Origin: Hippophae tibetana
Taxonomy: Eukaryota > Streptophyta > Magnoliopsida > Rosales > Elaeagnaceae
Direction: 5' to 3'
NCBI GenBank assembly: GCA_037013495.1
Contig: CM072811.1
Location: 10,483,190-10,547,189 of the forward strand
DNA: 64,000 nt
Positions within the stretch are counted from its first letter, which is position 1, and the number at the start of each line of letters is the position of its first letter. The notes below the pieces were generated by a model. It was not told the DNA's origin. It saw only the letters and a program-made list of their open reading frames with translations, and ran no database searches. This document shows, one piece after another, positions 1 to 11,521 of the stretch. A program made the position numbers and the translations under genes.

Positions 1-2015
1 TTCGTATTTTAATAAAAAATGTAACAATATCGAAATTTTCCAATCTTTGTATAATTAATTTGAATTCGCTTAGACTATACTCTCACGAGGCAAACACTCA
101 AATACAATAATCCTATAGGTTCAAATATTTATATCTAATTTTTGTTTTAGAGATATATAGTTATTAATGAAAATAACCCATTTATAAATTATACCCATAT
201 TAAATAATAAGGTGAGTACTTAATTTGTGTTTTTTCTTTGTATTGGTTTAAGTAACCCCATATACGACTCTTTTTTATAATTCCTGAATGCATGAATACA
301 CAGACATATACTTTAAATTTCTACTTAACTTATTCAAGTGAAGTAATAAAAATAAAAATTTAACACTCTATTAGGTGTGATTCAATGCAGAGACCTAGAG
401 AGATAATCTAACAATTTAAAATTAAAATTGTTAAGACAAATAAACAACAAAGAAAATTTTAAAATAATGAAGAATACGAATTACAAAGATAAGATATAAA
501 AAATCAAAAACATCTCATTCTTTTTAATGTCGTTTAAGATTACAACTAAAATCTATAAAATAAGTCATCTTTTTATTCAATATATATAGGATTTACTACT
601 ACAATTAATTGAAAACTACTTTCGTATTTTAATAAAAAATGTAACAATATCAAAATTTTCCAATCTTTGTATAATGAATTTGAATTCGCTTAGACTATAC
701 TCTCACGAGGCAAACACTCAAATACAATAATCCTATTAGTTCAAATATTCATGCAAAGGTATAAAAGAATAGAGCTTTTCTATAGAAATGATCTAATAGT
801 TTTGCATATTTTTAAAGATGAAAAAGACTAAAAATAGTGCATAATATTAATCTCGTGAAAGTAATCAAATTAAAGGATTTTATAAAGAAATAAAATATTT
901 TTTTTATCCAACGATTAAATTTATCGAATAAATTTTGAAGTAACTTTTTAGAGATGAATAAAATGCCAAATGACTTCATGGGGAAGTATTTCCTGTATTT
1001 TTCTTTTATATTTAGCCAATTCTCATAAGGATATTGGGTCATAGTAAAAAGTTTGTACTATTCATTTTTTTTCTTTGTTTTATTTATATCTAATTTTTGT
1101 TTTAGAGATATATAGTTATTAATGAAAATAACCCATTTATAAATTATACCCATATTAAATAATAAGGTGAGTACTTAATTTGTGTTTTTTCTTTGTATTG
1201 GTTTAAGTAACCCCATATAAGACTCTTTTTTAGAATTCATAAATGCATGAATACACAGACATATACTTTAAATTTATACATAACTTATTCAAGTCAAGTA
1301 ATAAAAATAAAAATTTAGCACTCTATTAGGTGTAATTCAATGGAGAGGCCTAGAGAGATAATCTAATAATTTAAAATTCAAATTGTTAAGACAAATAAAC
1401 AACAAAGAAAATTTTAAAATAATGAAAAATATGAATTACAAAGATAAGATATAAAAAATCAAAAACATCTCATTCTTTTTAATGTCGTTTAAGATTACAA
1501 CTAAAATCTATAATTTAAGTTATCTTATTGTTCCAAATATTTAGGATTTACTATAACAATTAATTGAAAACTACTTTCGTATTTTAATAAAAATGTAACA
1601 ATATCGAAATTTTCCAATCTTTGTATAATGAATTTGAATTCGCTTAGACTATACTCTCACGAGGCAAACACTCAAATACAATAATCCTATTGCTTCAAAT
1701 ATTCATTCAAAGGTATAAAAGAATAGAGCTTTTGTATAGAAATGATCTAATAGTTTTGCATATGTTTAAAGATGAAAAAGACTAAAAATAGTGCATAATA
1801 TTAATCTCGTGAAAGTAATCAAATTAAAGGATTTTATAAAGAAATAAAATATTATTTTTATCCAACGATTAAATTTATCGAATAAATTTGGAAGTAACTT
1901 TTTAGGGTTGAATAAAATGCGAAATGACTTCATGGGTAAGTATTACCTGTATTTTTCTTTTATATTTAGCCAATTCTCATAGGCATATTGGGTCATAGTA
2001 AAAAGTTTGTACTAT
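1..2015. repeat. 955-bp satellite, left part of the array (units 1-3)
   Basis: Head-to-tail copies of an AT-rich unit, phased here on the motif TTCGTATTTT, which occurs at 1, 621 and 1575. Unit 2 (621-1574) is full length at 954 bp. Unit 1 is only 620 bp because about 335 bp between the 'ggttcaaatatt' and 'tatatctaattttt' blocks is absent. Unit 3 begins at 1575, is cut at 2015 by element A and resumes at 15505; its two parts add up to about 956 bp, a normal unit. There is no coding gene here: the 76-residue minus-strand ORF is a passenger of the repeat. Confidence 0.95.
2011..2015. repeat. Target-site duplication, left copy (element A)
   Basis: ACTAT directly precedes the LTR and is repeated directly after the other LTR at 15500-15504. 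Uninterrupted satellite units read gtttgt-ACTAT-tcattt at this place, so the empty site is known from dozens of neighbouring copies. Confidence 0.95.
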
Positions 2016-4057
2016 TGATGAACGAAAACCGGCATCGCCGATTTCCGCAAATACTTCGGTTTTAATATTTATAAAACTCTCGCAAGTGCACGAATCATTT
2101 CGAAGAAAATGATAAGTATACTCCCAAGGTCGATCTAAGGAAGGAATCTATGTGGTTTTTAATTTATTATTCAAACTTTTAAAAACGAAATTAAATCCTA
2201 AACATCCTGTCACGATAGTTTGGTTTTTGTGTTCCTAATCTAATGATATAAAATAAACATATATATACAGATTAATTAAATATAATCTAATAACATAAAA
2301 ATAAACATAGATACAAATTCAATAAATAATTATCTAAAAATAAACATATATACGGATTCAATAAATGTTCATGCAAATTTTTATCATTTATATTAGCGGA
2401 GTATTTATGGATATAATAACTAAATTAATTATGCTTGCTCATATTAACTAGGTTATTAAAGATATAAATTGATATTTTATTGATTCTCTCTTTTTTATAT
2501 AAATACCACCTTTGGTGGGGTTAGATATTCTTTGTTAACTAAACAAATCAATTAACACCTATGGGTGGGGTTGATAACTAATATGCTTAATTAAATTAAT
2601 TCCTTTTTCTAAGAGATTGAAAATGAACCATTTAAATGCCACCTTTGGTGGGGTTAGACAATTTAAACATTATTCAAGGTGTCCAAATTAAACATAAGAA
2701 TTTAATTATCCGAGTACTAACTTTCAAGTTTTAAAACCACTATTGAAAACATGTTGTCAATACATTTTCACATAATAATTCTTATAAAAACTTTTGAAAT
2801 AGAGTTTCACTCTAACTACCGGGCGATTGTACCAACAAATAAAAGAGCACTACTCTAAATTAGACCGGATAACTAAACCTTAAAATCTAATTTTCAGTTT
2901 TAAGTTTGTAATGAAAAATAATATATTTCTCTCTAACATTCTTAATATAAAATCTTGAATAAAAACAAAATCAATTCATTTTAAAGATTTTTACCTATTT
3001 AATATTTCGCAAGCATAACAACGTCGTTATTACATCATTTTTACTAAACAACTAGCATAGTTAAATTTAACCACAGACAAGTTGAATATAACATGTAAGA
3101 ATAAAGCATAAAAATAACTGTAAAGAAAATAAAATCCTTACAGAACTTCGACGCTATTCCCGTTGCTAGAAAACCTCCGAGCGGAATTTGCACTTCCATA
3201 TATTGAATCAAAAATCTAAATTATTACAAAAACATTACAAGTTCCTCTCAAAAAGAGAAGAACACTAAACCTAAGAGAATTGAACTAAAAACTAAGAGAA
3301 AAACTAAGAAAAGCTTAGAAACTTAGAAAGAAACTAAGAGAAACTAAAAACTAAGAAATGAGAGAAAGAAAGAAGAGAGAAGTGAGTTTTGAAGGTGTGT
3401 TTTGAAGTGAAGGGAATAGGGGTATTTATAGGTGAGGATGGAGAGAAAAAATGAGTAAAAAAATGTTAAAAAAATATTAAAAAATGTAAAAACGCGTATT
3501 GGAATTGCTGATGTCATCAATGACGTCAGCATGACGTCACAGGGGCGGCTGCACGTGAAAAATGGGGCGAAAACGCGTTGGGCGCGCGGAGGGGGGCTGC
3601 TGGGGCGCTGCGCGCGCGCGCTGGGGCTGTCGCTGCGCGCAGCTCGGCGCGCGTGAACAGTGCCTGCGCGCGCGGGGCGCGCGCGGAATGGGGCGTTGGG
3701 GCGCGCGTGGCTGGGCGCTGGGGCGCTGGGCTGCGCGCACGGCTGGGCTGCGGCGCGCAATTTCCGTCTTTTTGACATTTTTGACCTTTTCGACCCATTT
3801 CGTCCGATTTTTCCATGTTTGTTGACCTTTTCTCACTTATTTGTTGATATATTTGTGATGTATTGCTTCAAATATTCCTCTTTGAGTCTTTACATTGCGT
3901 TTTTAAGCCAAAATACCTGAAAAACAATAAAAATACCCGTGATTCCGAAAAAGACAAATTTATATAAATATATGATAAAACATATAAATATATGTATTTT
4001 TAATCAATTAAGGTACATAAAATCATGGTTATTTTAGTGCTTTTTGAGCACTCATCA
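2016..4057 (-). repeat. 3' LTR of element A
   Basis: 2042 bp; on the minus strand it begins TGATGAGTGC and ends CGTTCATCA. It matches the LTR at 13490-15499 nearly base for base, and the first 1.49 kb (plus-strand order) has no length difference. The LTRs differ in length by 32 bp, all inside the GC-rich block. It carries the TATA box (3423-3431), three TGACGTCA-like sites (3509-3539), a G-box (3552-3557) and a GC-rich block (about 3541-3770). The ORFs predicted in the GC-rich block are Ala/Arg-rich artefacts. Confidence 0.95.
3423..3557 (-). promoter_or_regulatory. LTR promoter block, 3' LTR copy
   Basis: Same arrangement as in the 5' LTR: on the minus strand a G-box, two TGACGTCA sites and one TGATGTCA site lie about 80-130 bp upstream of CTATAAATA. 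In this LTR a transcript would run outward into the satellite array at 2015 and below, so it could drive read-through of satellite DNA. Activity is inferred. Confidence 0.6.
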
Positions 4058-4072
4058 CAACCCCCAACTAGC
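4058..4072 (-). other. Polypurine tract next to the 3' LTR (element A)
   Basis: Read on the minus strand, GCTAGTTGGGGGTTG directly abuts the TGATGAG start of the 3' LTR. This is the expected place for the primer of plus-strand DNA synthesis. The same tract with one base difference borders the LTR of element C at 56984. Confidence 0.85.
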
Positions 4073-4259
4073 TTCTTGCTAGTCTCTTAGCAAGAGAAGC
4101 GATAAAAGCTAAAAATTAAACTATCCTAAATCACTTTCGTGGATTGAAACGGTTGCATTTAGCCTATGCAACAAGCCGTTAAACCCCTAGGTTGCCCTAG
4201 TGGACGAGTTTGAGTCTCGTGAGGGTTTTCAGTAATGATACCCACAAACATTGAACTAA

Positions 4260-5310
4260 ATGTAAAGATAAAAACAATCAAATCAAAAATTAAAATTACA
4301 ACACAATCAAAAATTAATTTAAGAATAAAAGAACACAACATATCACAAAAATATCTCATACTTTTTAATCTCCTTTAAGATCATAATTAAAATCTCAAGC
4401 ATAAGTTATTTTAATCTCTTTAAACAATCATGATTTTATTACAATAATTAGTCGAAAATCATTTTCATATTTCATTTCAAAAATGTATCAATTTAATTTT
4501 ACCCAATTTCAGTGTCATAAATCAGTATTCGCTTCGACTCTATTCCTCACAAGTCAATACTCTCAAAGCACTGAATCCTATGGGTTCAAACACTCGTACT
4601 AATTTATATGCGAAAGAGTTGATGTATAGAAATGAACTAATATGTTCGCATATGTATAAAGAATAAAGGCTCAAAGTGTTATTTTAACATTGATCTCATG
4701 AAAGAAATCGAATGTATAAATTATAAAGATATCATATACAAAAATTATTTTCATGCATAAATCAAACTCATTAAGAAAGAATTTCAAGATATATGCTTTT
4801 ACAAATGAAGAAATTGCAATGACTTTTTAGGGAATTACTTCCTATATCTTTCTTTTGTAATTAGCCTTTACTCACAACTTTGTAGGCAATGTGGGTTATA
4901 GTATGTAGATGATACTATTTTTTTATCTCTCTATATTATTATTATTATTATTATTTTTTATTATTATTATATTTTTTTTTTTTCTGTAGATATTTTTCAA
5001 TATATGTATTTTTTTTAGAGAGTCAACCCATGTACAGATTGTACATTTTTTTGGATTTTGGTGAGTGGTTAATTTTGTGTCTTTTCTGTTTGATCTTGGT
5101 TTAGGTAACCCCAGATATGTCTTTTTGTTTTTGTAGCAGTCATGCATGAATGAGATATAAGCATATACTATCAATTTCTACTCAAATCGTTTAATCTAAA
5201 CAAAAAATAATAATCAAAAATATATGATACTCTATTAAGATGAAAAAAATTCACACATTCAATGCTAATACCTATAGAGATCATCTAAACTTTTTGAATA
5301 AATAAGAAAT
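4260..5310 (-). repeat. 3' untranslated region homologous to the satellite unit (element A)
   Basis: About 1.05 kb of the region between pol and the 3' LTR aligns in order, and in the same orientation, with one complete satellite unit. Gap-free or nearly gap-free anchors read by eye: 4353-4394 with 15911-15952 (about 36 of 42 identical), 4623-4661 with 16178-16216, 4818-4905 with 16366-16444, and 5060-5119 with 15610-15665. The match then continues through 'actctatta' and 'agagat-atctaa'. A T/TAT-rich stretch at 4930-4990 replaces a short T-run of the satellite and varies between elements A and C. No convincing ORF lies here: the 66- and 83-residue minus-strand ORFs are short and AT-driven. 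Confidence 0.85.
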
Positions 5311-5944
5311 GTGTTTGGAGTAGAAAAAATATATATTTCACTCTGAATAAAAGAAATTAGGCTCAAATTATATCTCACAAGGGTAGTCTCCACTAAAAAA
5401 ATTCATAAACACCGATTTTGGGTTTAATATAATTTCCACATTTTATCAAGAAATACTAGTTATGACAAAAACTAACTAATTATCAAAAATAATTACAAAA
5501 TATTTCATGATATGTTTTCAAAAATTAATCTAACAGTACCAAAGACTTAACTATTTACTTAAATTTGATTTAAAGAAATGATACATTTTTGTGATAATTT
5601 TTTTTATTTTTTTTTTATTTTTTTTATATATAGCATGGTAACTTTTCACCACCCCCAACCTAGAACTTACATTGTCCTCAATGTAACAACTGAAAATTAA
5701 AGATAAAGAGAAAAGAGGAGAAAGATTACCTATTTCTTGAGAATGTGTAAGTAGTAATGAAGAAATGCAGGTGCATCCATCATATTCATCATTAAAGTGT
5801 ATACAGACAGATCGCTGTGAACTTCTAACATCTCAACAAATATTTTAGTTTTAACAATTTTAAAAAAATTATTCACATACAAGTAAACTAAAATAAACAA
5901 TAAAATTAAGTAAATAAAATGAATAACAAAAAATTACTTAACAT
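5311..5944 (-). other. Remaining 3' non-coding region after pol (element A)
   Basis: Apart from the hairpin and G-rich tract listed separately (5648-5686), this AT-rich stretch shows no ORF, no env-like domain and no repeat that I can support. It holds T-rich runs near 5605-5635. Confidence 0.6.
5648..5686 (-). other. Hairpin plus internal polypurine-like tract (element A)
   Basis: On the minus strand a perfect 8-bp stem with a 4-base loop (TTACATTG-AGGA-CAATGTAA, 5667-5686) is followed within 6 bases by GTTGGGGGTGGTG (5648-5660). That G-rich tract closely resembles the true polypurine tract at 4058. Element C has both parts unchanged at 58504-58543. A role as a second plus-strand primer is an inference. 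Confidence 0.6.
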
Positions 5945-5992
5945 GATGGGTTGCCTCCCATCCAGCGCTTAGTTTAACGTCTTAGCAAGACG
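5945..5992 (-). other. Double hairpin just after the gag-pol stop codon (element A)
   Basis: Read as minus-strand RNA, the first hairpin (5978-5992) has stem CGTCTT/AAGACG and a 3-base loop, starting 13 bases after the pol stop. The second (5945-5962) has stem GATGGG/CCCATC and loop AGGCAA. The same pair in the same order follows the first gag ORF (11406-11455) and the gag-pol of element C (58804-58851). Function unknown. Confidence 0.65.
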
Positions 5993-6005
5993 TATCTTTT
6001 TGGTG

Positions 6006-9000
6006 CTAAGGGTTACTCAGCCAAATGCAATCCATTTCAGCAATGTTGTTTGGTTCTTCTACATAAGGCTTGACACGATGGCCATTAACTTTGAACGTTT
6101 TTTGTGTCTTGGAGTCCAATAGTTCTACCACTCCATGTTCAGATACCTGAACTATTTTGAATGGTCCATCCCATCTTGATCTTAGCTTTCCTGGAAACAA
6201 TCTCAAACGAGAGTTAAATAAAAGAACTTTCATTCCAGGGTGAAAAGTTTTAGGAACTAGCCTCTTGTCATGATAGCGCTTAGTACGCTCCTTGTATAAT
6301 TTGGCATTCTCATAGGCTTCATTCCTAATTTCTTCCAACTCATGAAGCTGGAGTACTCGTTTTTCACCTGCTTTATCTAAATCCATGTTTAGCTCTTTAA
6401 TTTCCCAATAAGCCTTGTGTTCAAGTTCAACTGGAAGGTGGCACGCTTTCCCAAAGATTAACCGGTAAGGGCTCATCCCAATAGGTGTTTTGTAAGCGGT
6501 GCGGTATGCCCATAAGGCATCATTTAACTTAAATGCCCAATCCTTCCTTGAAGGACGCACAGTGCGTTCCAGTATTCCCTTAATTTGCCTATTACTTACT
6601 TCCACTAAATCGGAAGTTTGAGGATGATATGTAGTAGCTACCTTATGTGTGATGTTGTACTTGTTTAGTACTCCATCAAAGAGTTTGTTACAAAAATGGC
6701 TACCTCCATCACTTATTATAGCTCTAGGCGTTCCGAACCTACTGAATATGAAATCTTTCAAGAATTTCACAACAACATTAGCATCATTGGTTTTGGTGGG
6801 TATAGCTTCTACCCATTTGGACACATAATCCACAACAACCAAAATGTATTGAAAACCATTAGATGGGGGAAAAGGACCCATAAAGTCAATCCCCCATACG
6901 TCAAAGAGTTCAACAACTAAATTAGATGTCAAAGGCATTTCATCTCTTTTGCTTATGTTTCCTGTTCTTTGACATCTATCACATTGTGCACAAAACATAT
7001 GAGCATCTTTAAAAAGAGTGGGCCAAAAGAATCCAGACTGTAATATCTTACGGGCTGTCTTTTCTCCTCCAAAATGACCCCCACAATGAAGTTCATGACA
7101 AAAGGTCAGAATGCTCTTATGTTCTTCTTCAGGTACACATCTCCGGATGACTTGATCTTGACCAATCTTGTATAAATAAGGGTCATCCCAGAAATAGTCC
7201 TTAATAGTTTTAAAAAACCTTTTCTTCTCCTGATATGAAGTGTTAGGTCGCAAAACACCAGTGGCAAGATAGTTTACAATATCAGCGTACCATGGGTTCG
7301 GACCTATGAAAAATAACTGTTCATCAGGAAAGGTTTCAACTATATCGTCATTACTCTCATCTTTAAGAGAATTAAAGTCAGAAATCAACCTAGACAAATG
7401 GTCAGCTACTAAGTTTTCACTGCCTTTCTTATCCTTGATTTCTAGGTCAAATTCTTGTAAGAGTAAGACCCACCTGATTAATCTTGGCTTGGCATTTGGT
7501 TTACTTAATAGGTATCTTAAAGCAGCATGATCAGAATGCACAATCACTTTAGATCCTACTAAATAAGACCGGAATTTGTCTAAAGAGAATACTATAGCCA
7601 AGAATTCCTTTTCAGTGGTGGTGTAATTCATCTGGGCATCATTGAGTGTTTTGCTAGCATAGTAGATGACATGTAAACGCTTATCCACTCTTTGTCCCAG
7701 GACTGCTCCTATTGCATAATCAGAAGCGTCACACATTATTTCAAAGGGTAAAGACCAGTTTGGTGCCATTATAACAGGGGTAGATGTGAGTTTATCTTTC
7801 AAGGTATTAAAGGAAGTAAGGCAGTCATTGTTGAAATCAAAATCAGCATCTTTGGATAACAAGTTACATAATGGACGACTTATTTTAGAAAAATCTTTAA
7901 TAAATCGTCTGTAGAATCCTGCATGTCCCAAGAAGCTTCTTATCCCCTTCACAGATGTAGGGGGAGGTAGTTTGGATATCAATTCAACTTTTGCTTTATC
8001 AACTTCAATACCCTTGTTTGAAATTATATGTCCTAAAACTATCCCTTGTTGAACCATAAAATGACTTTTCTCCCAACTAAGGGTTAGATTGCATTCAATG
8101 CATCTTTCTAAAACCAAAGTCAATTTATGTAAGCAATCATCAAATGAGTTCCCAAAGACAGAGAAATCGTCCATGAAAATCTCAATGAATTTTTCCACCA
8201 TGTCCGAGAAAATGGATATCATGCATCTCTGGAACGTGGCAGGGGCATTGCATAACCCAAATGGCATTCTGCGAAAAGCAAATGTCCCAAAAGGACATGT
8301 AAATGTGGTCTTTTCCTGATCTTCTGGTGCTATGGGTACTTGATAATATCCAGACAGTCCATCCAAAAAACAGTAAAATTCGTGCCCAGCTAATCTTTCC
8401 AACATTTGATCAATGAATGGAAGAGGAAAGTGATCCTTTTTCGTATATAAATTTAGTTTCCTAAAATCTATACACATTCTCCATCCAGTGATTATTCTAG
8501 TGGGCACTAATTCACTTTTGTCATTCTTAACAACTGTTATCCCAGATTTCTTTGGTACCACATGCACTGGACTAACCCACTTACTATCTGCAATAGGATA
8601 GATAATCCCTTCTTCTAATAATTTAAGAATTTCCTTCTTAACTACCTCTTGCATGTTTGGGTTTAGTCTTCTTTGGGCCTCTCGTACAGGTTTAGCACCG
8701 TCCTCCAAGTTGATCTTGTGCATACACATTGTTGGACTAATGCCTCTTATATCCCCTATACTCCAACCTATAGATTTCTTAAACTGTTTAAGCACTTTGA
8801 TGAGTTCCTTTTCTTGTGGTTTGGTCAAGGTTGAAGAAATTATCACTGGATAAGTTTCCCCTTCTCCCAAAAACACATATTTTAAGTGCTCAGGTAAGTC
8901 TTTGAGTTCAAGTTCAGGTGGATTGGCCTCTTTAATAGATGAAGAACTGGGTAGATTTAAAAGTGTACTAGATTTTGTCATCACTTCATTATTGTCTAGT

Positions 9001-11177
9001 TGTTCAAGGTACCCCTTTATTTCCTTATCTAAATCTTCTTCAACCTTTTCAAGTGTAAGAACGGTTTCAAGCTTGTCCTCTATTCTGGTTCGGAAAAAGG
9101 TGTTTTGGACAAGATTATCCAAAGGATCAACATCGAATATTTCATCAATGGCAGAAATAGAAGGGAAAGGTGAAGAATCAAAAACTTTAAAATGAACAGT
9201 CTCTCCTAAGACTGTCATTGTCAAATTTCCATCTTGGACATCAATAATAGTTTTAGTAGTTGCCATAAATGGTCTACCAAGCAATATTGTGTGCTCTCTG
9301 TCCAATGCTGGATTTTCTTGCATATCCAGAACCACAAAGTCAACAGGTATTATCAGTTTGTCTACCTGTACCAAAACATCCTCAACTATTCCCTCTGGAT
9401 ATTTAAGAGATCTATCTGCAAGTTGAAGGGACATAGTTGTGGGTTTTAAATCCCCTAGATTGAGTTGTAAGAATATAGAGTAGGGCATCAAATTTATACT
9501 AGCACCTAAATCAAGCATTGCTTTAGCAACCTTCCTATCCCCCATAGTTATGTTTATAATAAAACTTCCAGGGTCTTTCAACTTAGGGGGTAGTTTGTGC
9601 TGAAGTACAGTGCTAGAAATTTCTGATACTACTACTCGTTCATTCAATTCATACCTCCTTTTCTTAGTGTTCAACTCTTTGAAAAATTTGGCATATGAAG
9701 GCACATTCATGATCACTTCTAATAATGGTAAATTGATATTTACTTTAGAGAGCATATTAAAAAGATCATTGAATTGCTTATCTTGTTTGGACTCTTTTAA
9801 CCGGTGGGGAAAAGGTACTTGTATCTGGTGTGGTTCTGTTGTCTTTTGAATTTTGGGGGTGTCAGATGACCCCCCAATGAGTTTTTCAGAAGGCTTGTTA
9901 AGTTTAACACTTGTTTCTCCTTTTTGCGAGATTAGAGTATCGCCTTCTCTATTACCTGAACTACAAGGTAGATTGTTAGAGATTTCAGGTAAATTGGTAT
10001 TGACTACCTTACCACTTCGAAGGGTTCTAACATCCTTTGCTTGTTCTGGTTGACTGGGCAACTTTCCTGGTTCTTTCTTTTGCATTTGTTCAGCCAGTTG
10101 CCCAACTTTAGATTCAATCCTTTTAACCGAAGCCTCCATGGTGTTCAACCTTTGATTAGTCATCAATTGGTTGTCACGACTAACTTGAATAAAAGCATTC
10201 AAGCTATCTTCTAAGGTTGGTTTAAAAGATTGGCTTGGTGGGTAAGGGTGGTTGTTATCCGACCTTAGTGTTGGATATTGGGTGTAGGCTGGGTGATTAT
10301 AGGTGTTTGGATGATACCTTTGAAAAGATTGGACTTCCTCTATGGTATCGACACTAGAATCACAAGTATTTGAACAATTATGAGTACCATGCCCAATTGA
10401 ACAACACACTTCACATACCTCTTGATTTGAAATTTGGTGGGAAGTGAGGAATTTCACTTGTTTAGTCAATTCAGCAAGTTGCAAGGTTATCTCATTATCA
10501 GAGCCGACTTCATTGACCTTTGCTTTCCTTCTCCCACCTCTTTGTTGGGAATTAGAACCCAATAGCTCATAGAGATTATAGGTTTCCTCTGCGGTCTTTT
10601 CTCCTACAGCACCTCCAGTAGCATTATCAACCATGTATTGACTCTGTAGTGTCAATCCATCATAAAAGAATTGGTTTTGTAGCTGTAAGGGAAAGCTATG
10701 ATTTTGACATTGAATGAAAAGGAGTTTGAATCGTTCCCAAGCTTCATGAAAGGGCTCCTCATACATTTGAGAAAATGTTGCTATCTTTGTTCTTAGATCA
10801 ACAGTCTTTTGATGGGAATAGAACCTACCCATAAAAATTTCATAGACTGCCTCCCAAGTTTTAAGAGAACCTGACTGTAGAGTAATGAACCATGACCAAG
10901 CTTTATCTTTGAGAGTGTAAGGAAAACACCTCATCCTAAGTTGATCTTCATTAATTGCATGTAGTGGAAAGGTTTGGACAATAGCATAGAATTCTCGAAT
11001 GAAATGCAAAGGGTCTTCATTAGGGATACCGTAAAAGGAAGGCAACAAAGAATAATGAATCTTTTTCAATTCATAATTCCTTGCAGCCTCTTGTAATTGG
11101 ATACCGGAAGTTACATTGCCAATGATCGGCATTGTATATTCTTTCATCTTTTTCCGCCTATCTTCAGCATCTCCCAT
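6006..11177 (-). CDS. gag-pol: Gag-pol polyprotein of Athila-type element A
   Basis: A 1723-residue polyprotein that would supply capsid and the enzymes for reverse transcription and integration in cytoplasmic particles. Domains in order: retrotransposon gag about 30-210; zinc knuckle CX2CX4HX4C at 255-268; a heptad-rich segment about 325-368; aspartic protease with DLGAS at 556-560; reverse transcriptase about 850-1060 with FMDD at 1001-1004; RNase H about 1145-1265 (CDAS, TTTEKEF, HSDH); integrase with an HHCC zinc region about 1361-1399 and a DD35E core (Asp1431, Asp1490, Glu1526). There is no chromodomain, as expected for Athila. The chosen start has strong context (AACCATGGG) and lies 344 bases after the stop of a separate gag ORF, so its translation needs explaining. 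One long ORF; looks whole. Confidence 0.93.
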   Translation of the reverse strand: MGDAEDRRKKMKEYTMPIIGNVTSGIQLQEAARNYELKKIHYSLLPSFYGIPNEDPLHFIREFYAIVQTFPLHAINEDQLRMRCFPYTLKDKAWSWFITLQSGSLKTWEAVYEIFMGRFYSHQKTVDLRTKIATFSQMYEEPFHEAWERFKLLFIQCQNHSFPLQLQNQFFYDGLTLQSQYMVDNATGGAVGEKTAEETYNLYELLGSNSQQRGGRRKAKVNEVGSDNEITLQLAELTKQVKFLTSHQISNQEVCEVCCSIGHGTHNCSNTCDSSVDTIEEVQSFQRYHPNTYNHPAYTQYPTLRSDNNHPYPPSQSFKPTLEDSLNAFIQVSRDNQLMTNQRLNTMEASVKRIESKVGQLAEQMQKKEPGKLPSQPEQAKDVRTLRSGKVVNTNLPEISNNLPCSSGNREGDTLISQKGETSVKLNKPSEKLIGGSSDTPKIQKTTEPHQIQVPFPHRLKESKQDKQFNDLFNMLSKVNINLPLLEVIMNVPSYAKFFKELNTKKRRYELNERVVVSEISSTVLQHKLPPKLKDPGSFIINITMGDRKVAKAMLDLGASINLMPYSIFLQLNLGDLKPTTMSLQLADRSLKYPEGIVEDVLVQVDKLIIPVDFVVLDMQENPALDREHTILLGRPFMATTKTIIDVQDGNLTMTVLGETVHFKVFDSSPFPSISAIDEIFDVDPLDNLVQNTFFRTRIEDKLETVLTLEKVEEDLDKEIKGYLEQLDNNEVMTKSSTLLNLPSSSSIKEANPPELELKDLPEHLKYVFLGEGETYPVIISSTLTKPQEKELIKVLKQFKKSIGWSIGDIRGISPTMCMHKINLEDGAKPVREAQRRLNPNMQEVVKKEILKLLEEGIIYPIADSKWVSPVHVVPKKSGITVVKNDKSELVPTRIITGWRMCIDFRKLNLYTKKDHFPLPFIDQMLERLAGHEFYCFLDGLSGYYQVPIAPEDQEKTTFTCPFGTFAFRRMPFGLCNAPATFQRCMISIFSDMVEKFIEIFMDDFSVFGNSFDDCLHKLTLVLERCIECNLTLSWEKSHFMVQQGIVLGHIISNKGIEVDKAKVELISKLPPPTSVKGIRSFLGHAGFYRRFIKDFSKISRPLCNLLSKDADFDFNNDCLTSFNTLKDKLTSTPVIMAPNWSLPFEIMCDASDYAIGAVLGQRVDKRLHVIYYASKTLNDAQMNYTTTEKEFLAIVFSLDKFRSYLVGSKVIVHSDHAALRYLLSKPNAKPRLIRWVLLLQEFDLEIKDKKGSENLVADHLSRLISDFNSLKDESNDDIVETFPDEQLFFIGPNPWYADIVNYLATGVLRPNTSYQEKKRFFKTIKDYFWDDPYLYKIGQDQVIRRCVPEEEHKSILTFCHELHCGGHFGGEKTARKILQSGFFWPTLFKDAHMFCAQCDRCQRTGNISKRDEMPLTSNLVVELFDVWGIDFMGPFPPSNGFQYILVVVDYVSKWVEAIPTKTNDANVVVKFLKDFIFSRFGTPRAIISDGGSHFCNKLFDGVLNKYNITHKVATTYHPQTSDLVEVSNRQIKGILERTVRPSRKDWAFKLNDALWAYRTAYKTPIGMSPYRLIFGKACHLPVELEHKAYWEIKELNMDLDKAGEKRVLQLHELEEIRNEAYENAKLYKERTKRYHDKRLVPKTFHPGMKVLLFNSRLRLFPGKLRSRWDGPFKIVQVSEHGVVELLDSKTQKTFKVNGHRVKPYVEEPNNIAEMDCIWLSNP

Positions 11178-11521
11178 GGTTGTTTGTAGGTAAAAATGAT
11201 CCTCCTCCTATTGTGTATCAACATTTTGCTTTTAGTAGATATCTCTAAGAAATATTTATAACTTGATAAAACGTAAAAGCAAAAAGTGCAAGGAACCTAA
11301 TTTTTTTTTTAAATTTAAGCGAATGGACAGAATTTTTGAAACAAACGAATTTTATTTCATCTGAATTTTTATTACACGCAAACTAAAACAAAGGAAAATA
11401 CAATAATGGGTGACCTCCCATACAGGACTAAAATTTATCGTCTTCTAGTAAGACGTTGCTTGGAGATTGCAGAATTAAAAACTCAATGTCTTCTCTTCAT
11501 TGAATTCATTTAAGTATCAAA
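11178..11521 (-). other. Spacer between the two gag-bearing ORFs, with double hairpin (element A)
   Basis: The spacer holds a second copy of the double hairpin found after pol: CGTCTT/AAGACG (11439-11455, 5-base loop) and ATGGG/CCCAT (11406-11421, loop AGGTCA). The stems are the same as after pol, while the loops and linker differ. The rest is AT-rich. The hairpins lie between the gag stop and the gag-pol start, so re-initiation, internal entry or splicing are all possible. None can be decided from sequence. Confidence 0.65.

Noticed and set aside
3344-3920. Overlapping Ala/Arg/Pro-rich ORFs on both strands in the GC-rich part of the LTRs (also 14818-15362 and 56262-56846)
   Set aside because: Open in several frames at once because the GC-rich block lacks stop codons. 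The ORFs span the promoter and differ between LTR copies.
4159-4359. A 66-residue minus-strand ORF with a hydrophobic stretch near the 3' LTR (also 57085-57285), considered as an env remnant
   Set aside because: Too short, AT-driven and partly inside the satellite-like region. Its presence in A and C is explained by their close similarity. No signal peptide or envelope motif can be supported.
6696-10053. Short plus-strand ORFs across gag-pol (also 11837-12112 and 59556-63509)
   Set aside because: Antisense shadows of the gag and gag-pol frames; no known domain.
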